NCBI GenBank assembly: GCA_022828595.1
Contig: JAKGHH010000005.1
Span: 66,459,655 to 66,523,654, forward strand
DNA: 64,000 bases
DNA from: Nelumbo lutea
Taxonomy: Eukaryota; Streptophyta; Magnoliopsida; Proteales; Nelumbonaceae
Direction of reading: 5' to 3'
In this document: piece by piece, positions 23,135-34,766 of the stretch
Layout: each line of letters starts with the position of its first letter
Position numbering within the stretch: the stretch's first letter is position 1
Notes under the pieces: model-generated
What the model was told of the DNA's origin: nothing
Databases searched by the model: none
The model's input: only the letters and a program-made list of their open reading frames with translations
Translations under genes and position numbers: made by a program

Positions 23135-26075
23135 TTAGACTTTTGGAACTGCATATACTGCGCTTCTCCCAATTCTTGCTGCTGGAATGGCGTGCCCATC
23201 CATTATGGTCAATATTTGAGGTATTGACATACCTCCAGAGATAACTATTTCTGCATCACATGAAAACAAATAAAAAACCAACATAATGTTGGTGTCCAAA
23301 ATCAAACGGAATTTCCTACTCACTTTTCCTACCCGCCGTGAATTGCAGCCACACATCTCTAGAATTGAGTGATGTGTGGCTGCAATTCACAGCGAGTAGA
23401 GAGTGGGTAGGAAAAATGAGTAGGAAATCTGGACTCGTCCAAAATGGGCTGGATCAATATGCCATAACCTTTCAGAGCTCTCACCTATTCCCTCCCGAAC
23501 TGATAAACTTGGTCTGATAATATCCTTTGGACTAACGAGATAAATTTCTCCAATATACAAGTTGTTTGAAGGCACATAAACACAACAGAGTTCCTCTTCA
23601 CCCGAACTTCTTTGTAGAATCGCTGTTGATGTGATGAATGCAAATGCATATTCCCCAATACGTGGATGCCTTATGAGAGCCACCTCCTTAAATGCGTGAG
23701 AGTTCTGATCTGAAAAAAAAAATGCTATATGGTGCTCAAAATTTAGGAATTATAAAAGTTCAGACTATGAAGTAATTTTGAATGTATTCACCTGGTGATA
23801 TAGCTGCGCTAATTTGTTTTGAGGCTGAATATATGTAGCTTACCAGTGGCATTTTCTTAATGAACCATTCCCCTAAACCAAGAACAGAAGCTCCCACCCA
23901 CGAGGACATGAAAACACCCACTAAGAAGATGAAAGTGATTGAGGTGACAAATCCGAGACCTGCAGGTCGAACTACTCACTCAGAAAAGATACTACACTCA
24001 AAGGCTTCAATAAAACCATTTGATATTCATGGATGAAGAAGTCAGATATCCATTAGATAAATAAATCAGATTAATCTGTCATTTTGATCTTAAATTTTGG
24101 ATTAAAAACAAATGATGTAGAGACTATAGTTAGCTTCAATACCTTCTACACAGATATGATTAGTTTGCAATTAGTTATGTGCAAGTTGGAGCACATTATT
24201 TTTTTTTCGGTCACAAAGAAACATGGACACTTCAATACTGATTAATAAAGCAATGTCACAGTCCTGTTGTATTCGAGCACCAACAATTTTCAGATCATTA
24301 TTTCTACATTCAGTAACTCGCGTTCAAGTGTCAACTTACCATCATTGTAGAAAGAAGTTCCAATCCCATTTGTAGCATTCGGCTCAAACCTCCTTAGAAT
24401 CATGCATCTTTGTAGGCACTTTTCACAAGGAACCACCCTATAATCTTCTTTTCATCTCATGGAGTTTCATAACATCTAAAATAAAACATTAAGAAACTAA
24501 CTAGTAACATCCTTCCTAAGGAAGCTTGGTCAGCAAGCTCTGCATTTCTAAAAGTGCATATGGTTCCAAGTGACAACCTCTTCTTTTAGATGATAAAATC
24601 TTATGGAGGATTAGATTGCCTACTGCACATTCAACCTTCAAACTTGTACTGAATTTTCAAGGGGCTTTGGATGTAGAATTCATTTACACTGGTGCCTGAC
24701 GAGACACAATATTAGACCATTAATAGTTGGTTGGTCATTCAACCACTTCTGTTGGCTAAGGTTTGCGTTTACTTTACCTTGCTTATTAACATATCATCAT
24801 TGAGATTCCTATATAACACTGGTATTGAAATGTCTTGTACAATATGGACTTGCTACGCTTTCTGGACCCTTGATTCCGTATAGCTCCTTTTTTTATCTAT
24901 AATACTTCTTATATATACCAAATTATAGGCACAAAAGCAAGTCTTTTCCAATTGATAATCAAGTCAATTTCATCTTCAAAAGTACTTAAAATTCAACTCT
25001 GCTCAAAGGCTCATGAACTAAAAGAGAAGGAACACGATTACCAAATAAATTGATCCCCAGATGGGCATAGATTGGGGAGAAGAATCCGTCCATAAAACGA
25101 ATGAACCCCCAAGTGATATAGAACGTCAGTGCCAGAGGAAGGAGTATGACACTGCAAAACAAGAAAGAATTTATTTACAAAAGACATAGAGTAAATGGTG
25201 AATGTATCAGGGATGCCTGCAGTGGCTATTAAATGCATAGCGAACATGTGCAATGTTAATCTGGATAAATGCACAGTTGTCACGGGATGCATTGTCTAGT
25301 GCACAAAGAAAATGCATGGAAATTATTGAAGTACTTCGAAGAACAAAAGAGAAAGGCATAAACGAGTAGGCCACAAAGAACTTGCCATCCTGTCATAAAC
25401 TTTTTTGAAGCCCAGCTACGTACGACTTTAGAAAATGCCTAAGAAGGTAAAAAATGAACCTGATCAGTCATATTTGTTGATGAGATTATAAGTTGAGGAA
25501 GATCTTCTAACAATTTCAAATTTTAACCAAGATTGTTTAGAAATATACTTGGTATGAATATGTAATCTTGACTTAACTGTGAACTAGTAGAAACTGGAAA
25601 GAACCAAATCACATACAAAGCAGGAAAGTTATTACTCTTCATAATGCCATTAGCATCGAAAACAGAGAAAATCAAATCAAATTACTGAGCGATCCCAAAC
25701 GAAATTGTGTCTAGCCATTAGATTGATTTTTCCCTTTAACAATCAAAACTGTAAAAATATAACAAAGTGGCATTGGTGGAACTAGAAATCTCGTAAATCA
25801 ACGAAACAGATCGATCGACAAAATATTAAAGAAGAGAGAATGAAGATATTAAAATTCCCGAAAACAGGAAAATTTAAGAAAACTTAGGACAGAATATTTA
25901 AAAGAGATGGAGAAACCTCTCTGCTGCTGCTGCGGTGGTGGTGGGGGCGGGACGAAGGAGTGATGGAAGTGGGCGAAGCCGACGACAAGTTGGAGCCTCC
26001 ACCATCTTCTAGGTTGCTTCCTTCTGATACCGGAATGAGAAGCTCTAGATCTCTATCCCTCTCTCGGGCGGACAT
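23135..26075 (-). CDS. LCV: LIKE-COV (DUF502) membrane protein, complete, 6 exons
   Basis: Exons on the minus strand: 26075-25917, 25438-25386, 25151-25042, 23959-23792, 23709-23485, 23250-23135; they join in frame to 276 residues plus stop, the usual length of the family. The N-terminus has the family signature DRDLELLIPV; then VRSWASKKFMTG, a first membrane segment (about 72-92), a second (about 110-130), GEWFIKKMP and IYSASKQISAAISPDQ, the soluble IRHPRIGEYAFAFITSTA and GEEELCCVYVPSNNLYIGE, and IISGGMS-like VISGGMSIPQ near the end. COV1 and its paralogues are plant membrane proteins linked to vascular patterning and Golgi/trafficking organisation. Intron 2 uses a GC donor (see separate entry). 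A GTG in frame 18 codons upstream is not a start; the ATG at 26075 fits homologues. Intron 5 carries a MITE. Confidence 0.95.
23303..23436. mobile_element. MITE with 9-bp target duplication in LIKE-COV intron 5
   Basis: Flanked by perfect gtccaaaat repeats (23294-23302, 23437-23445). The whole 134-bp element is a near-perfect hairpin: arms include TTTCCTACTCA, GTGAATTGCAGCCACACATC and their complements around a loop at about 23360. A 9-bp duplication points to a Mutator-type mobiliser. Confidence 0.8.
25384..25386 (-). other. LCV: Non-canonical GC splice donor of LIKE-COV intron 2
   Basis: The exon ends ACAGGATG and is followed by gcaagt; the acceptor is tttgcag before 25151. Only this junction yields the conserved MTGCVILLP reading. 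No GT nearby gives that product. Confidence 0.85.
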
Positions 26076-26149
26076 TATTTCTTTATTCTTTTGATTTTCG
26101 AATGATTCTTCTGCCCTTTTCTCCTTCACTCTTTCTCTGTTCCCTGATC

Positions 26150-26167
26150 TCTCTCTCTCTCTCTCTG
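26150..26167. repeat. (CT)n tract in LIKE-COV leader
   Basis: On the minus strand this is a GA repeat about 75-95 bases before the start codon, within the probable 5' untranslated region. Such tracts are common in plant leaders. Confidence 0.7.
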
Positions 26168-26365
26168 AGAGGAATCAGAAGTAACTAACTCGTACACAGT
26201 CCGGAGCACTGGGACGTGTAATCGAAAAACTAATGAGTAATGAACCCATCATTCCTTCCAGCGCTTAGACGCCTATGATCCAAAACGCCGGGTTAACTCA
26301 GTAGACGATTTAACGTAGTCCACGCGAATCGTGAAGTAACCACGTGTCTCATCCAGAACGCATAG

Positions 26366-26490
26366 AACTTTGGCTGTTGGCCCCCAACAGCCAACGCTGC
26401 ATAGAATATTCTTGGGACTGCCACGTAGCTTGGGGTAAAATAATAATTACACTCTCTGTCTTTGGCTGTTGGCCTCCAACAGCAAAAGTT
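26366..26490. repeat. Small element with palindromic ends upstream of LIKE-COV
   Basis: Two palindromes, TTGGCTGTTGG-CC-CCAACAGCCAA (26370-26394) and TTTGGCTGTTGG-CCT-CCAACAGC (26461-26483), mark the ends of a 125-bp unit whose outer edges AACTTTGGCTGTTGG and CCAACAGCAAAAGTT are inverted. It lies 290-415 bases before the start codon. No target duplication is clear. Confidence 0.5.
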
Positions 26491-26553
26491 TTTGCGTTAT
26501 TTATTTCTTTCCTAGAATGATCGGCTGAATTGTTACATTGTGATTGGTCCTGT

Positions 26554-27459
26554 TAGGGGTGTAAATAGATCAAAATTGAATCGAATCAAACAATATTTGA
26601 ATTCGAGTTCAATTTGAAAAATTCGATATTTGAATTCAATTCAATATCTGAAGGATATGGGCGAGCATTCGGTTTATTCGATTAAAAATCGAATTAAACA
26701 AACAAAAAAAAAATGAATACTAAACCGAAACTGAATTATAAGAAAATTGAAATAATCAGAACCGGAATTTTTGGTTCGATTTTAGGTTATTTTGGTTAAA
26801 AACCAAATTTAATTTATATATATATATATATATATAATATTATATATTATAACCTATAATATACATATTATTATAATATATATTATGAAATTGAATTTTA
26901 TTATAATACATTATAATATATATATATATATATTAATATATTAATATATTAATATATAGCATATTAAATATTAAATATTATATATTATATAATGAATTTT
27001 TTTGGTAAATCGAATTTCTAACTTTGAAAACCGAAACCAAAAACTAAAATTCCTAAAAACTGAAAAAACGAAACAGAAATTTTTGGTTTTAACCAAATAA
27101 TGCTCACCCCTACCAACAGATATTGAAAATTAATATTTGAATTTCAATTCGGTTAAACATTCGAAGATTCAATTCGATTCAAATTTGATCAACTAATTAT
27201 TTTAGGTAATTAATAAATATATAAAATAAATATTTTATTTATATAAAGTATATAAATATATAAGTTATTTATATAATTTAATTATTTTATAATATAAATT
27301 ATATAAAATATTTAAATATTTTATATATTATATATAAAAATTAAGTAATTGGTCGAATTTGGATATTTATCAAATTGAATCAAGTCATATCCGAATTCGA
27401 TTCGATTATGCTGAATCTCAAATTCGAAATCGGATTTCCAAATACCATTGACACCCCTA
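26554..27459. mobile_element. hAT-like miniature element, ATTCGAATTC word type, interrupted
   Basis: Ends TAGGGGTGTAAA and TTGACACCCCTA. Flanks ggtcctgt and ggtcccca share their first 5 of 8 bases. The body repeats TTCGAATTCGAT and TTGAATTC words. It is a close relative of 33516-33891 and is split by a second element at 26656-27112. Confidence 0.7.
26656..27112. mobile_element. hAT-like miniature element nested in the 26554 element
   Basis: Ends TATGGGCGAGCATT and AATGCTCACCCCTA. Flanks ctgaagga (26648-26655) and ccaacaga (27113-27120) each differ at two positions from ccgacgga, the uninterrupted sequence in the relative at 33.6 kb. The body repeats GGTTTT/AAAACC words around an (AT)n centre. 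It is a relative of 39736-40090. Confidence 0.7.
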
Positions 27460-27499
27460 GGTCCCCATCTAGATACCCAATGGACAAGGTAGTGTCAAC

Positions 27500-27961
27500 T
27501 AGACTTGTTCATGGGTTGGGTAGCTAGATGGTCCATCCCATTCTAAGTCAAGCTTGGTTATAATTTTAGGCCTGTGGGCTTGGGCTTGGGCTCAACCTTT
27601 TTTTTGGACCAAGCTCGGGCTTTCTAAAAAAAGATTGGCTCAAGCCCGTGCCCAACTTGATACTGTATTAAATAATAAAAAAACATATTTTATTTATTTA
27701 TATATATATAATATTTTTTTCTTTGTTCCTCTTGTCCTTTTTTCAAGTAATAGTGATAATTTTATTATTTTTGAGTTTTAAAGGTTTTTAATATAAATAA
27801 AACACTTTTATTGAATAAAAAAAGAAAAAAATATATTTCCAAATTTATGGCCCGGCTCAAGCTCAAGACATAGGCCCGGTGGTTGGGCTAGGATTGGGCC
27901 CGAATGTATTTTATTGATATATAGACAAAGTCCGGCCCAGCCCAACCCGTGAACAGATCTA
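27500..27961. mobile_element. hAT-like miniature element, GGGCTTGGGC word type
   Basis: Ends TAGACTTGTTCATGGGTTGG and CCAACCCGTGAACAGATCTA. Flanks gtgtcaac (27492-27499) and gtgtcaat (27962-27969) match 7 of 8. GGGCTTGGGCT and GGCCCGGCTC words line the arms; the middle is AT-rich. Confidence 0.75.
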
Positions 27962-28599
27962 GTGTCAATGTACCCATGCTTAGAATGCTCTAAGGGAGTG
28001 TTTGGTAGTATGATGTGTTTGAATCTAGTTACCCTTATTGTGCTATGTGGTTGAAATCAAACATAATTAAAAAAAAAATTACAACATATGAAAGATGTAT
28101 CACCATTAAAATTGCAAATAAGATATTTTAGTCATTTATTATATAATAAGTAGGATAAATTACTGAAACCTCTGAAATTTTTAACGATTGCTGAAATTTC
28201 CCCTAAAGTTTGCTAATGATATTTACCTCCATAAACTTTCCAAGGGGTAGCCTAACTGGTGCGCTAGATGAACTGTCCCAACGGTGGGGCAGTTTTCAAT
28301 CCTACTATTATCAACTCTTTAAGAAAAATAACTGTTGGCTTGGTGTTGTACTGTTCACTTAAAAGAGTAATAACCTGTATGGGTGTCAGATAGTGATTAA
28401 TACAAAGAAAAAGAGAACTTTCTAACATAATTGTAAGTAGACCCTCTTTGAGTGATTGACATGAAGGGCAAATTTGAAAAATAGATCAATTATAGAAAAG
28501 AATTGGAGAGGCTTTGGTAGTGATTGATACAAAGAACAAATTTGGGAAATAAAAATTTTGGTCAAAAGTAACTACATGGGTAGTGATTGATTGCAATTA

Positions 28600-28957
28600 C
28601 CAAGGTGATGTTTGGCATTGGTGCCGATTTCCACATCAGAAATCGGCACCATATTGAATCCACATCAGAATTTGAGTTGGCCGATTAGGCTGATTTCTAG
28701 GAATTCAGCAAAAAAAAAAAAAAACTATTCCTGAAAATCATCCTAGGCGAAGGATTACCACATTTGGTGACTGGCTGATTTTCGGGTGATTCTGATTTCT
28801 TTTTGTTGGGTGAGGTGGCTTCCTATGTGGCAGGGCGAGAAGGTGTTCCAGTGCTTCAATGAATAATAATCATTCTTGAAAATCAATACCAAACAATCTC
28901 AGAAGTGATTTCTAAAAAATTGGCTGAGATAAAGGAAATGATACCAAATAACACACA
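28600..28957. repeat. Putative MITE with TGTTTGGCA-like ends
   Basis: The left edge GGTGATGTTTGGCATTG and right edge GATACCAAATAACAC are loosely inverted, and the body is rich in GCCGATT/AATCGGC words. The target duplication is not clear. Confidence 0.35.
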
Positions 28958-29508
28958 AAAAAAAGAGTGATTTATGGAAAGTCACTGATTTTAGTAATCA
29001 TCGATATTCCAAAAATCAGGTGTGAGGAATCATCTTCGATGCTAAACATCACCCAAATTTTAGGGCCAAAAACTTTAGAGAAAGTTTCAGCAATTACCCT
29101 AGGGTTCGAGAAAGACAGTACCGGAAAAACTTATAATCAATCAACCACCAGCATCACTCTTAACCAATCAAGTGAGATTTTATCAAAACTCACGGCTTTC
29201 CATCGTAATAGGTTTTCCAAAAAATAATAATAATAATTCAACTTATAAAGGCTTCATGGACAGAGGGAAAAAAAAAAAAAAACTATACTTTGTAAGTTAA
29301 AATTTAGAACCTATAGATAGCTTCAAAACATGCCACAACCTTAAAGGAACGCATGGTGTGCCCTAAAACCAAATTGATCTACAAAACTTTGTGGCTAAAC
29401 GCCAATTGAGGCCATTGGTGCCTCTAGCTCAAGTAGCCTTTGCTAGAGGCACACCGTGCATTGATGAGCTCCACAAGGTAAAGGGACAATGACCTTTCTT
29501 TTTGAGGC

Positions 29509-29798
29509 ATGGTTTTCTAAATCGGACTGAATCGGATGGTTGGACCAGAAAACCGGGAGCTGGTCAGGTGACCAGTTCTGGTTTTCCTTAAAACCGAAAA
29601 TTTGCTCAAAACCATTGATTTTGGTCAGCAAATTACTGACCCGAATAATTAACTGTTCAAACCATTCAAATAGTTTTGATCATTTTTTATTTATTTTTAT
29701 TTTTTTATCAAAATAAACCAATTGAACAATCAGACCATTCGACCCGATAACTGAACCCCTGACCGGTTCAGTCTCCAGGTCGTTTTTAACAACCATTC
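29509..29798. mobile_element. hAT-like miniature element, GGTTTTCAAAATCGG family, copy 2
   Basis: Perfect 8-bp duplication tttgaggc (29501-29508, 29799-29806). Ends ATGGTTTTCTAAATCGG and TTTTTAACAACCATTC. The interior aligns with 19239 and 33155 (CAAAACCATTGATTT, GAACCCCTGACC). Confidence 0.8.
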
Positions 29799-30249
29799 TT
29801 TGAGGCATCATTTAACCTCCTACTGCGGGGGAACAATACATTGATCAGCTCAACTAAGCTGCGATATATAACATTCAAGAGCCATATAGATGACACTATA
29901 TGTATAAGAAAAATCCATCCCCCAATATTTGTGTGTCTGACACACCTTCCACAAAAATCCTAAAGTGAATTCTATCGAATAGTTTGGAATATGGATTAAC
30001 CTCTTTGTTCTTCCCCATAGCAGAAATGTGGGCTTAGAGAATGAGGGGCAAGTGCTTGTGGGCTGCGATTGGTCCAGACTAAAAATTTTTAACAACCTCA
30101 CTTCAAAAGGCCGTCGACCAGCCCAATGCAGCCTGAGCATAGCATACTCCAGCCCCATTACTATTAGCAGTAGATACCCACCGTTTCTCATAGATAAAGA
30201 ACATAAAAAAATAATAAATAAATAAATATCTAGCGACGTATTATTTTTT

Positions 30250-30470
30250 GGGCCCGTTCTTTTACAGGTAAATATGTATGAAAAAGTTATTTGAGTAAAA
30301 TTTATCTATTTTTGAGGTGGATAAATAACTTTTTTAACTGAGAAATTTTTTTATAAAACATTATGAGACTATTTTACCCATTTTAATAGTTATTTTTTAT
30401 GAACAAAAATAACATTTATTATTTACCTGAGAATCCTAAAAATCAAAAGAACATGGATAAGTGCATATAC
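30250..30470. repeat. Dispersed repeat with GTTCTTTT ends
   Basis: GTTCTTTTACAGGTAAAT at the left and ATTTACCTGAG with AAAAGAAC at the right form an inverted pair. It shares GGTAAATAA words with the repeats at 31680 and 32640. Confidence 0.4.
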
Positions 30471-30959
30471 CCAGATAATAAGCCTTGGAAGTATTTGAAT
30501 ATGAATATGAGTGATGTATAGAAACATCACATAAAATGTATAGAACAATCAGAACTGTTATGATAATACAGCATCGCATATCAAATACCCCCTTTGGTTT
30601 GTCAAATGTATAGAAACATCAATACCAACAGAAGCATGCAACACTATTTTTTGGTAGTTAAATGGGGTTACTCAATGGGACCCTCCCCCCATATATCGGC
30701 TACAACTAACAATAAGCAATAGGCCTCTCAGTGGATTCCAAAAGTTAAACACCCATTTGACATTAGAGCTCCACTTGCTTTTTGGAAAGTTATTTATTTG
30801 GGTAAATGCATTTATTTGTGATGATGTGAATTTCGACAGTTTTCGACTAATAGGTGATTTGAATGTCTGACTAAATAATCCTTACCTGGAATGTGGCATG
30901 AATGCCTAGTTGAATAGTAACGAGCTGGAGAAGTGGCTCTGATGCCTAGTTGAATGGTG

Positions 30960-31640
30960 ACAATTTGGAGATATAGATATGATGCGACCTACAAAGAAAC
31001 AGTGTCAGAGTGCCCGGGTTGCTTTACTTGGGGTGGGCACTCCGATGCTTAAGTTAGCGAATTAAATATTTTAAGATAGCTAAATGTGAGAGAGCTGTGA
31101 AAACAAAAAATTGTGCATCTCCCCCCTGGAGTTGGAGGTAAAGCCTTTATATATGCATTGTTTGGTGTGAGCATCACGCAACACGTCTGGAATCTCCGGG
31201 AGGACATGCCTAACTGCTCCGAAGTCCTTGAAGGTAGTCGTGCACGTAGGTCAATCTTTGCACCTTACTCGGTTTCTCCCAAAACATTCGGTGTGAGAGT
31301 TAACTTCCAAGAGACCCGGGAGTGATGGGATGCATGTAGAAATCGACAGTGAGCACGTCTTGTATCACCACCTGGACCTCAATCAGGTCGGCAAGCCCTC
31401 GAGGGAGGTCGCTCCCCACGTCGATGTCGCTTCAGGCGATACTGACGAGGTACCACATGTCAGCTCTGGGCAAGGTGCTGCTAGCCGCCCTGAGTCGTGG
31501 ACGAGGTTGTTGGCTAGGTTTATACCAAGTCGGCGGTGGAGGCAGGTCGCTAGTTGGGACTCCATCATTTTGGCTAAGGCAAGTTGTTGCCTAGGTGGTT
31601 CTGGGTGTCACCCAATTTTTCTGATATGCCATGTGTCATG
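30960..31640. other. GC-richer repeat remnant, possibly an LTR fragment
   Basis: This block contains CCTTTATATATGC (TATA-like) and GGGCACTCCGATGCT, reminiscent of plant gypsy LTRs, followed by open frames in several phases with no recognisable domain. No ends or target duplication could be found. Confidence 0.3.
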
Positions 31641-31674
31641 ATGTTAGTGGAGGGCCAAATCCGCCCTCATCAAT

Positions 31675-31865
31675 TTGTGTGTAAGTGTTTCCTGTGTAAT
31701 ACTTATTCGGATAAGTGCGTTTATCCATGTTATTTTATTTTCCATGTAAATAAGAAAATAACAATTTTAGCCATAAAAACATCTATTAAAAGGGTAATTT
31801 TTTCTCATCCAAGTGTTGGCCACTTTCCCCCAAGTGGAAATTTTGGTTATCCACGTAGAAGATAG
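31675..31865. repeat. Dispersed repeat, copy 1 (partner at 32640)
   Basis: Shares TAAGTGCRTTTATYCATG, ATAATGACCATTTTAG-like and CATCCAAGTRTTGRC segments with 32640-32830, in the same orientation. Confidence 0.5.
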
Positions 31866-32639
31866 GTATCACTCCTAGGAAGAATAAATTTTTTACTAAC
31901 TCCACATAAATAAAAAACATGAATACCACAGACCACCTTTCCCCCTCTCAAAATCCAAAATAGGCCCTAGATCATATTATCCCAAATTTAAGTATTAGGG
32001 CTCACATCCTATTAATAATCGGGTCATTTAGATTAAATCCAAACTAGATTAAAGTCTGGCATATTTGGATTTTGAATTGGCTGTTGACCCAAAGAATTGG
32101 TAATCGACCAAATGTGAATGTGACTGGATCCGATCTGATTACAGCCCTAATGGTCACAAATTGGCACGGTCGTAGTAGGCATCTAGTATGTGAGTGGCCT
32201 AAATTGGCCACTCCATCTCTTGACGTGGCTAATAAGAGGAATATCTCAGCTTCTTTTAATATGTCGTAGTAGGCATCTAGTATGCTCCTTTCTTTATGAC
32301 TCTTCCTCAATCTCCTTTCTTTGTAAAAGAATTTATTTGAGAAAGCATTTGTACGTAAAGGTTACTTGGGAGGGAATCTTGAGCAAAGATGTAGAAGAAG
32401 GTAATTATATCATCTGCCTAAAGTTCAAGTCGAAGCCGGGTTTGTCTGGATTGAGGCTCCTCATCCAATCCGAGTTGTTGAAACCCCAATCATGAAATTA
32501 CCCAATGTCTTCACGTTTGGGTTTAACTTGGCCTGATTTATTAACTAACCACTTTTAGTTAAAATTATCTTTTTTTTTTTCGCTCAGTTTTTAGTTAAAA
32601 TTATTTAGACCCGGTTCGTTTTTTGATAAGATATTTATC

Positions 32640-32860
32640 CAAGTAAATGTACTTACTCCGATAAATGTTTAACAGGTAAGTGCATTTATTCATTTTTTTT
32701 ATATTTTTCAGGTAAATAATATAATGACCATTTTAGTCATACAAAATTCATTATCAAAAGGGGCATTTTTGTTTCATCCAAGTATTGACAACTTTCTCCT
32801 ATATGGGAAAATTAATTTATCCACCAAGTCCCCACATAAATCTGAAAAAAGAACACAAGT
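32640..32860. repeat. Dispersed repeat, copy 2 (partner at 31675)
   Basis: Aligns with 31675-31865 over most of its length; bounded near 32610 by GTTCGTTTTTTG and near 32858 by AAAAAGAAC, a weak inverted pair like that at 30250. Confidence 0.5.
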
Positions 32861-33154
32861 TTTCTTAATCCCATTTTCCAACTCCCCCCTCTTAAAACCT
32901 TATTTTTTGGAGGTTCAACTATCATAAAAGGGGCGGCCAATCACGCAATTTTCATCAAAATTCACAATGATTTAATTGGTCAAAACTCTTCAGGTACCAT
33001 GAAAGATCACAAAAAGCTAACCAAGACTGATCTCTAGAATTATTATCAGAGCTCTTAGGCTCTCAGCCCACAACCTAGCTCTAGCTTCATTAGCAAACCA
33101 ATCAACAACCCTATTAGCTTCTCTAAATTCATGAGAAAAGTTTACAATTAAACC

Positions 33155-33422
33155 TATGATTTTCAAAACTGGACTAGAAAAATTAGGAACCGGTTCCGTT
33201 TTACCCCATAATTATTTTTTGGCCAAAAACCGTTAATTTGGTCAGCAAATTGCTAACTTAGACAATTAAACCATTCGAATCGTTCAAACCATTCAACAAT
33301 TTTGACCATATCTTTTTTTTTTGTCAGAACGTGCCATCCGTTTGGTTCGAATGATCAGACCGTTCAACCCGGGAACCAGACCCCTGAATGGTTCGTTGTG
33401 TGATTCAGTTTTAAAAACCTTG
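33155..33422. mobile_element. hAT-like miniature element, GGTTTTCAAAATCGG family, copy 3
   Basis: Ends TATGATTTTCAAAAC and GTTTTAAAAACCTTG. Flanks attaaacc and gttaaagc agree at 6 of 8. The interior matches the copies at 19239 and 29509, including a poly-T tract followed by GTCAGAAC. Confidence 0.7.
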
Positions 33423-33515
33423 GTTAAAGCATTATTTCTAACAATGCAATGCCAATCTTTAATGATGTTTGCAATGCTCCACGAATTGTTAATCTCAAAT
33501 TTTTAGATTTGAGAC

Positions 33516-33891
33516 TAGGGGTGTAAACGGATCGAATTCGAATCAGATCAGGCAATATCCGAATTCAAATATGATTAGAAAATTCAATATTTGAATTCGA
33601 TTCAATATCCGACGGATATTGAAAACTAATATTTGAATTTGAATCCGATTAAATATTCGAATATTCGATTTGAATTTGACTAATTAATTATTTTATATAA
33701 TTAATAAATATATAAATTTTATATATTATATATAAAAATTAAATAATCGATCGACTTCGAATATTTATCAAATCGAATCAGGTCATATCCAAATTTGACC
33801 GATTAGATATTCAAATTATCCGAATTTGATTCAATTATTATACCGAATCTTGAATTCAAAATCAAATTTTCGAATACCGTTGACACCCCTA
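33516..33891. mobile_element. hAT-like miniature element, ATTCGAATTC word type, intact
   Basis: Perfect 8-bp duplication tttgagac (33508-33515, 33892-33899). Ends TAGGGGTGTAAACGG and CCGTTGACACCCCTA. The body repeats TCGAATTCGAAT and ATTCGATT words. This copy preserves the target sequence that is disrupted in the relative at 26554. Confidence 0.85.
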
Positions 33892-33899
33892 TTTGAGAC

Positions 33900-34766
33900 T
33901 GGTTCAAGACTACAACTTCAGCCAGGAAGAAAGTTACAATGGTTTAGGATTAATTCATCCATTTTACATTAGAATATTTTTGCCATTGTTGATATATACA
34001 TGAATACACACACATTTATACAAATAGGAAGATATACAAGGTTCAGGCTAATCCATTCCAAGTTGCACTTGCATCCTTATGCCTAACTCCACTTGTAAGG
34101 GAATCCGCTGCACAACTAAAATTTCAAATCCTTAAGCAGCAAAGAGTCTCGATCAGCAGAAACTTAATGGCTGTGTTATGAACTGTTTAATTGTAGAGGT
34201 GCTCAGTTCGATTAAAATACAAAATTATTGATTATACAGCTCCTAACGCATCCATCAATTCAAAGCTATACCTAAATCCAAACGGGTATATCTGTATCTA
34301 GTTGAAGCTTGGACCACCAAGGAAAATATTGAAATTTCCAATCAAAGGCATGCGGGGCCTAACATGTCTGCGAAGATAACATAAAGCAAAACGAGGGTGT
34401 GGTGTTTGATTGAACTCTATAATTTTAAGCACCAGAATTCAGAAAATGTTGCTTTTAACATCGCATAAATATATAAGTGAAGCATGGTAAAAGCGTACAG
34501 CTATAGCTGCTATACATAAAAAAACCTATACTCTATATCACCAACATTTCTATCAAAATCATTACAACCTATTCATTTCCCACATCTCCCTCCGTTGTCA
34601 ATTAATAATACAAGAGAGAGAAAAAGATAGGGAGAGAATTCTCCTCCACCCAATTAAAGGTGACGTACCTTCCCACGCACCCACCAGGCCAAGAATAAGA
34701 ACGGCCAATTATGCAACCCCGCTTTATTCAACTTTATTCTGTAACAAGAGAAAGTTCTTTCCCTTT
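33900..34766. other. Intergenic DNA and likely 3' untranslated region of the glucanase
   Basis: Nothing recognisable in 33900-34500. 34550-34766 is probably the 3' untranslated part of the glucanase transcript. Confidence 0.45.

Noticed and set aside
25884..26129. Longer N-terminus for the LIKE-COV protein from 26129
   Set aside because: The upstream codon is GTG, not ATG, and homologues start close to the DRDLELLIPV motif. The ATG at 26075 is preferred.
31330..31641. 103-codon plus-strand open frame
   Set aside because: Several frames are open at once in a GC-richer repeat remnant; no domain recognised.
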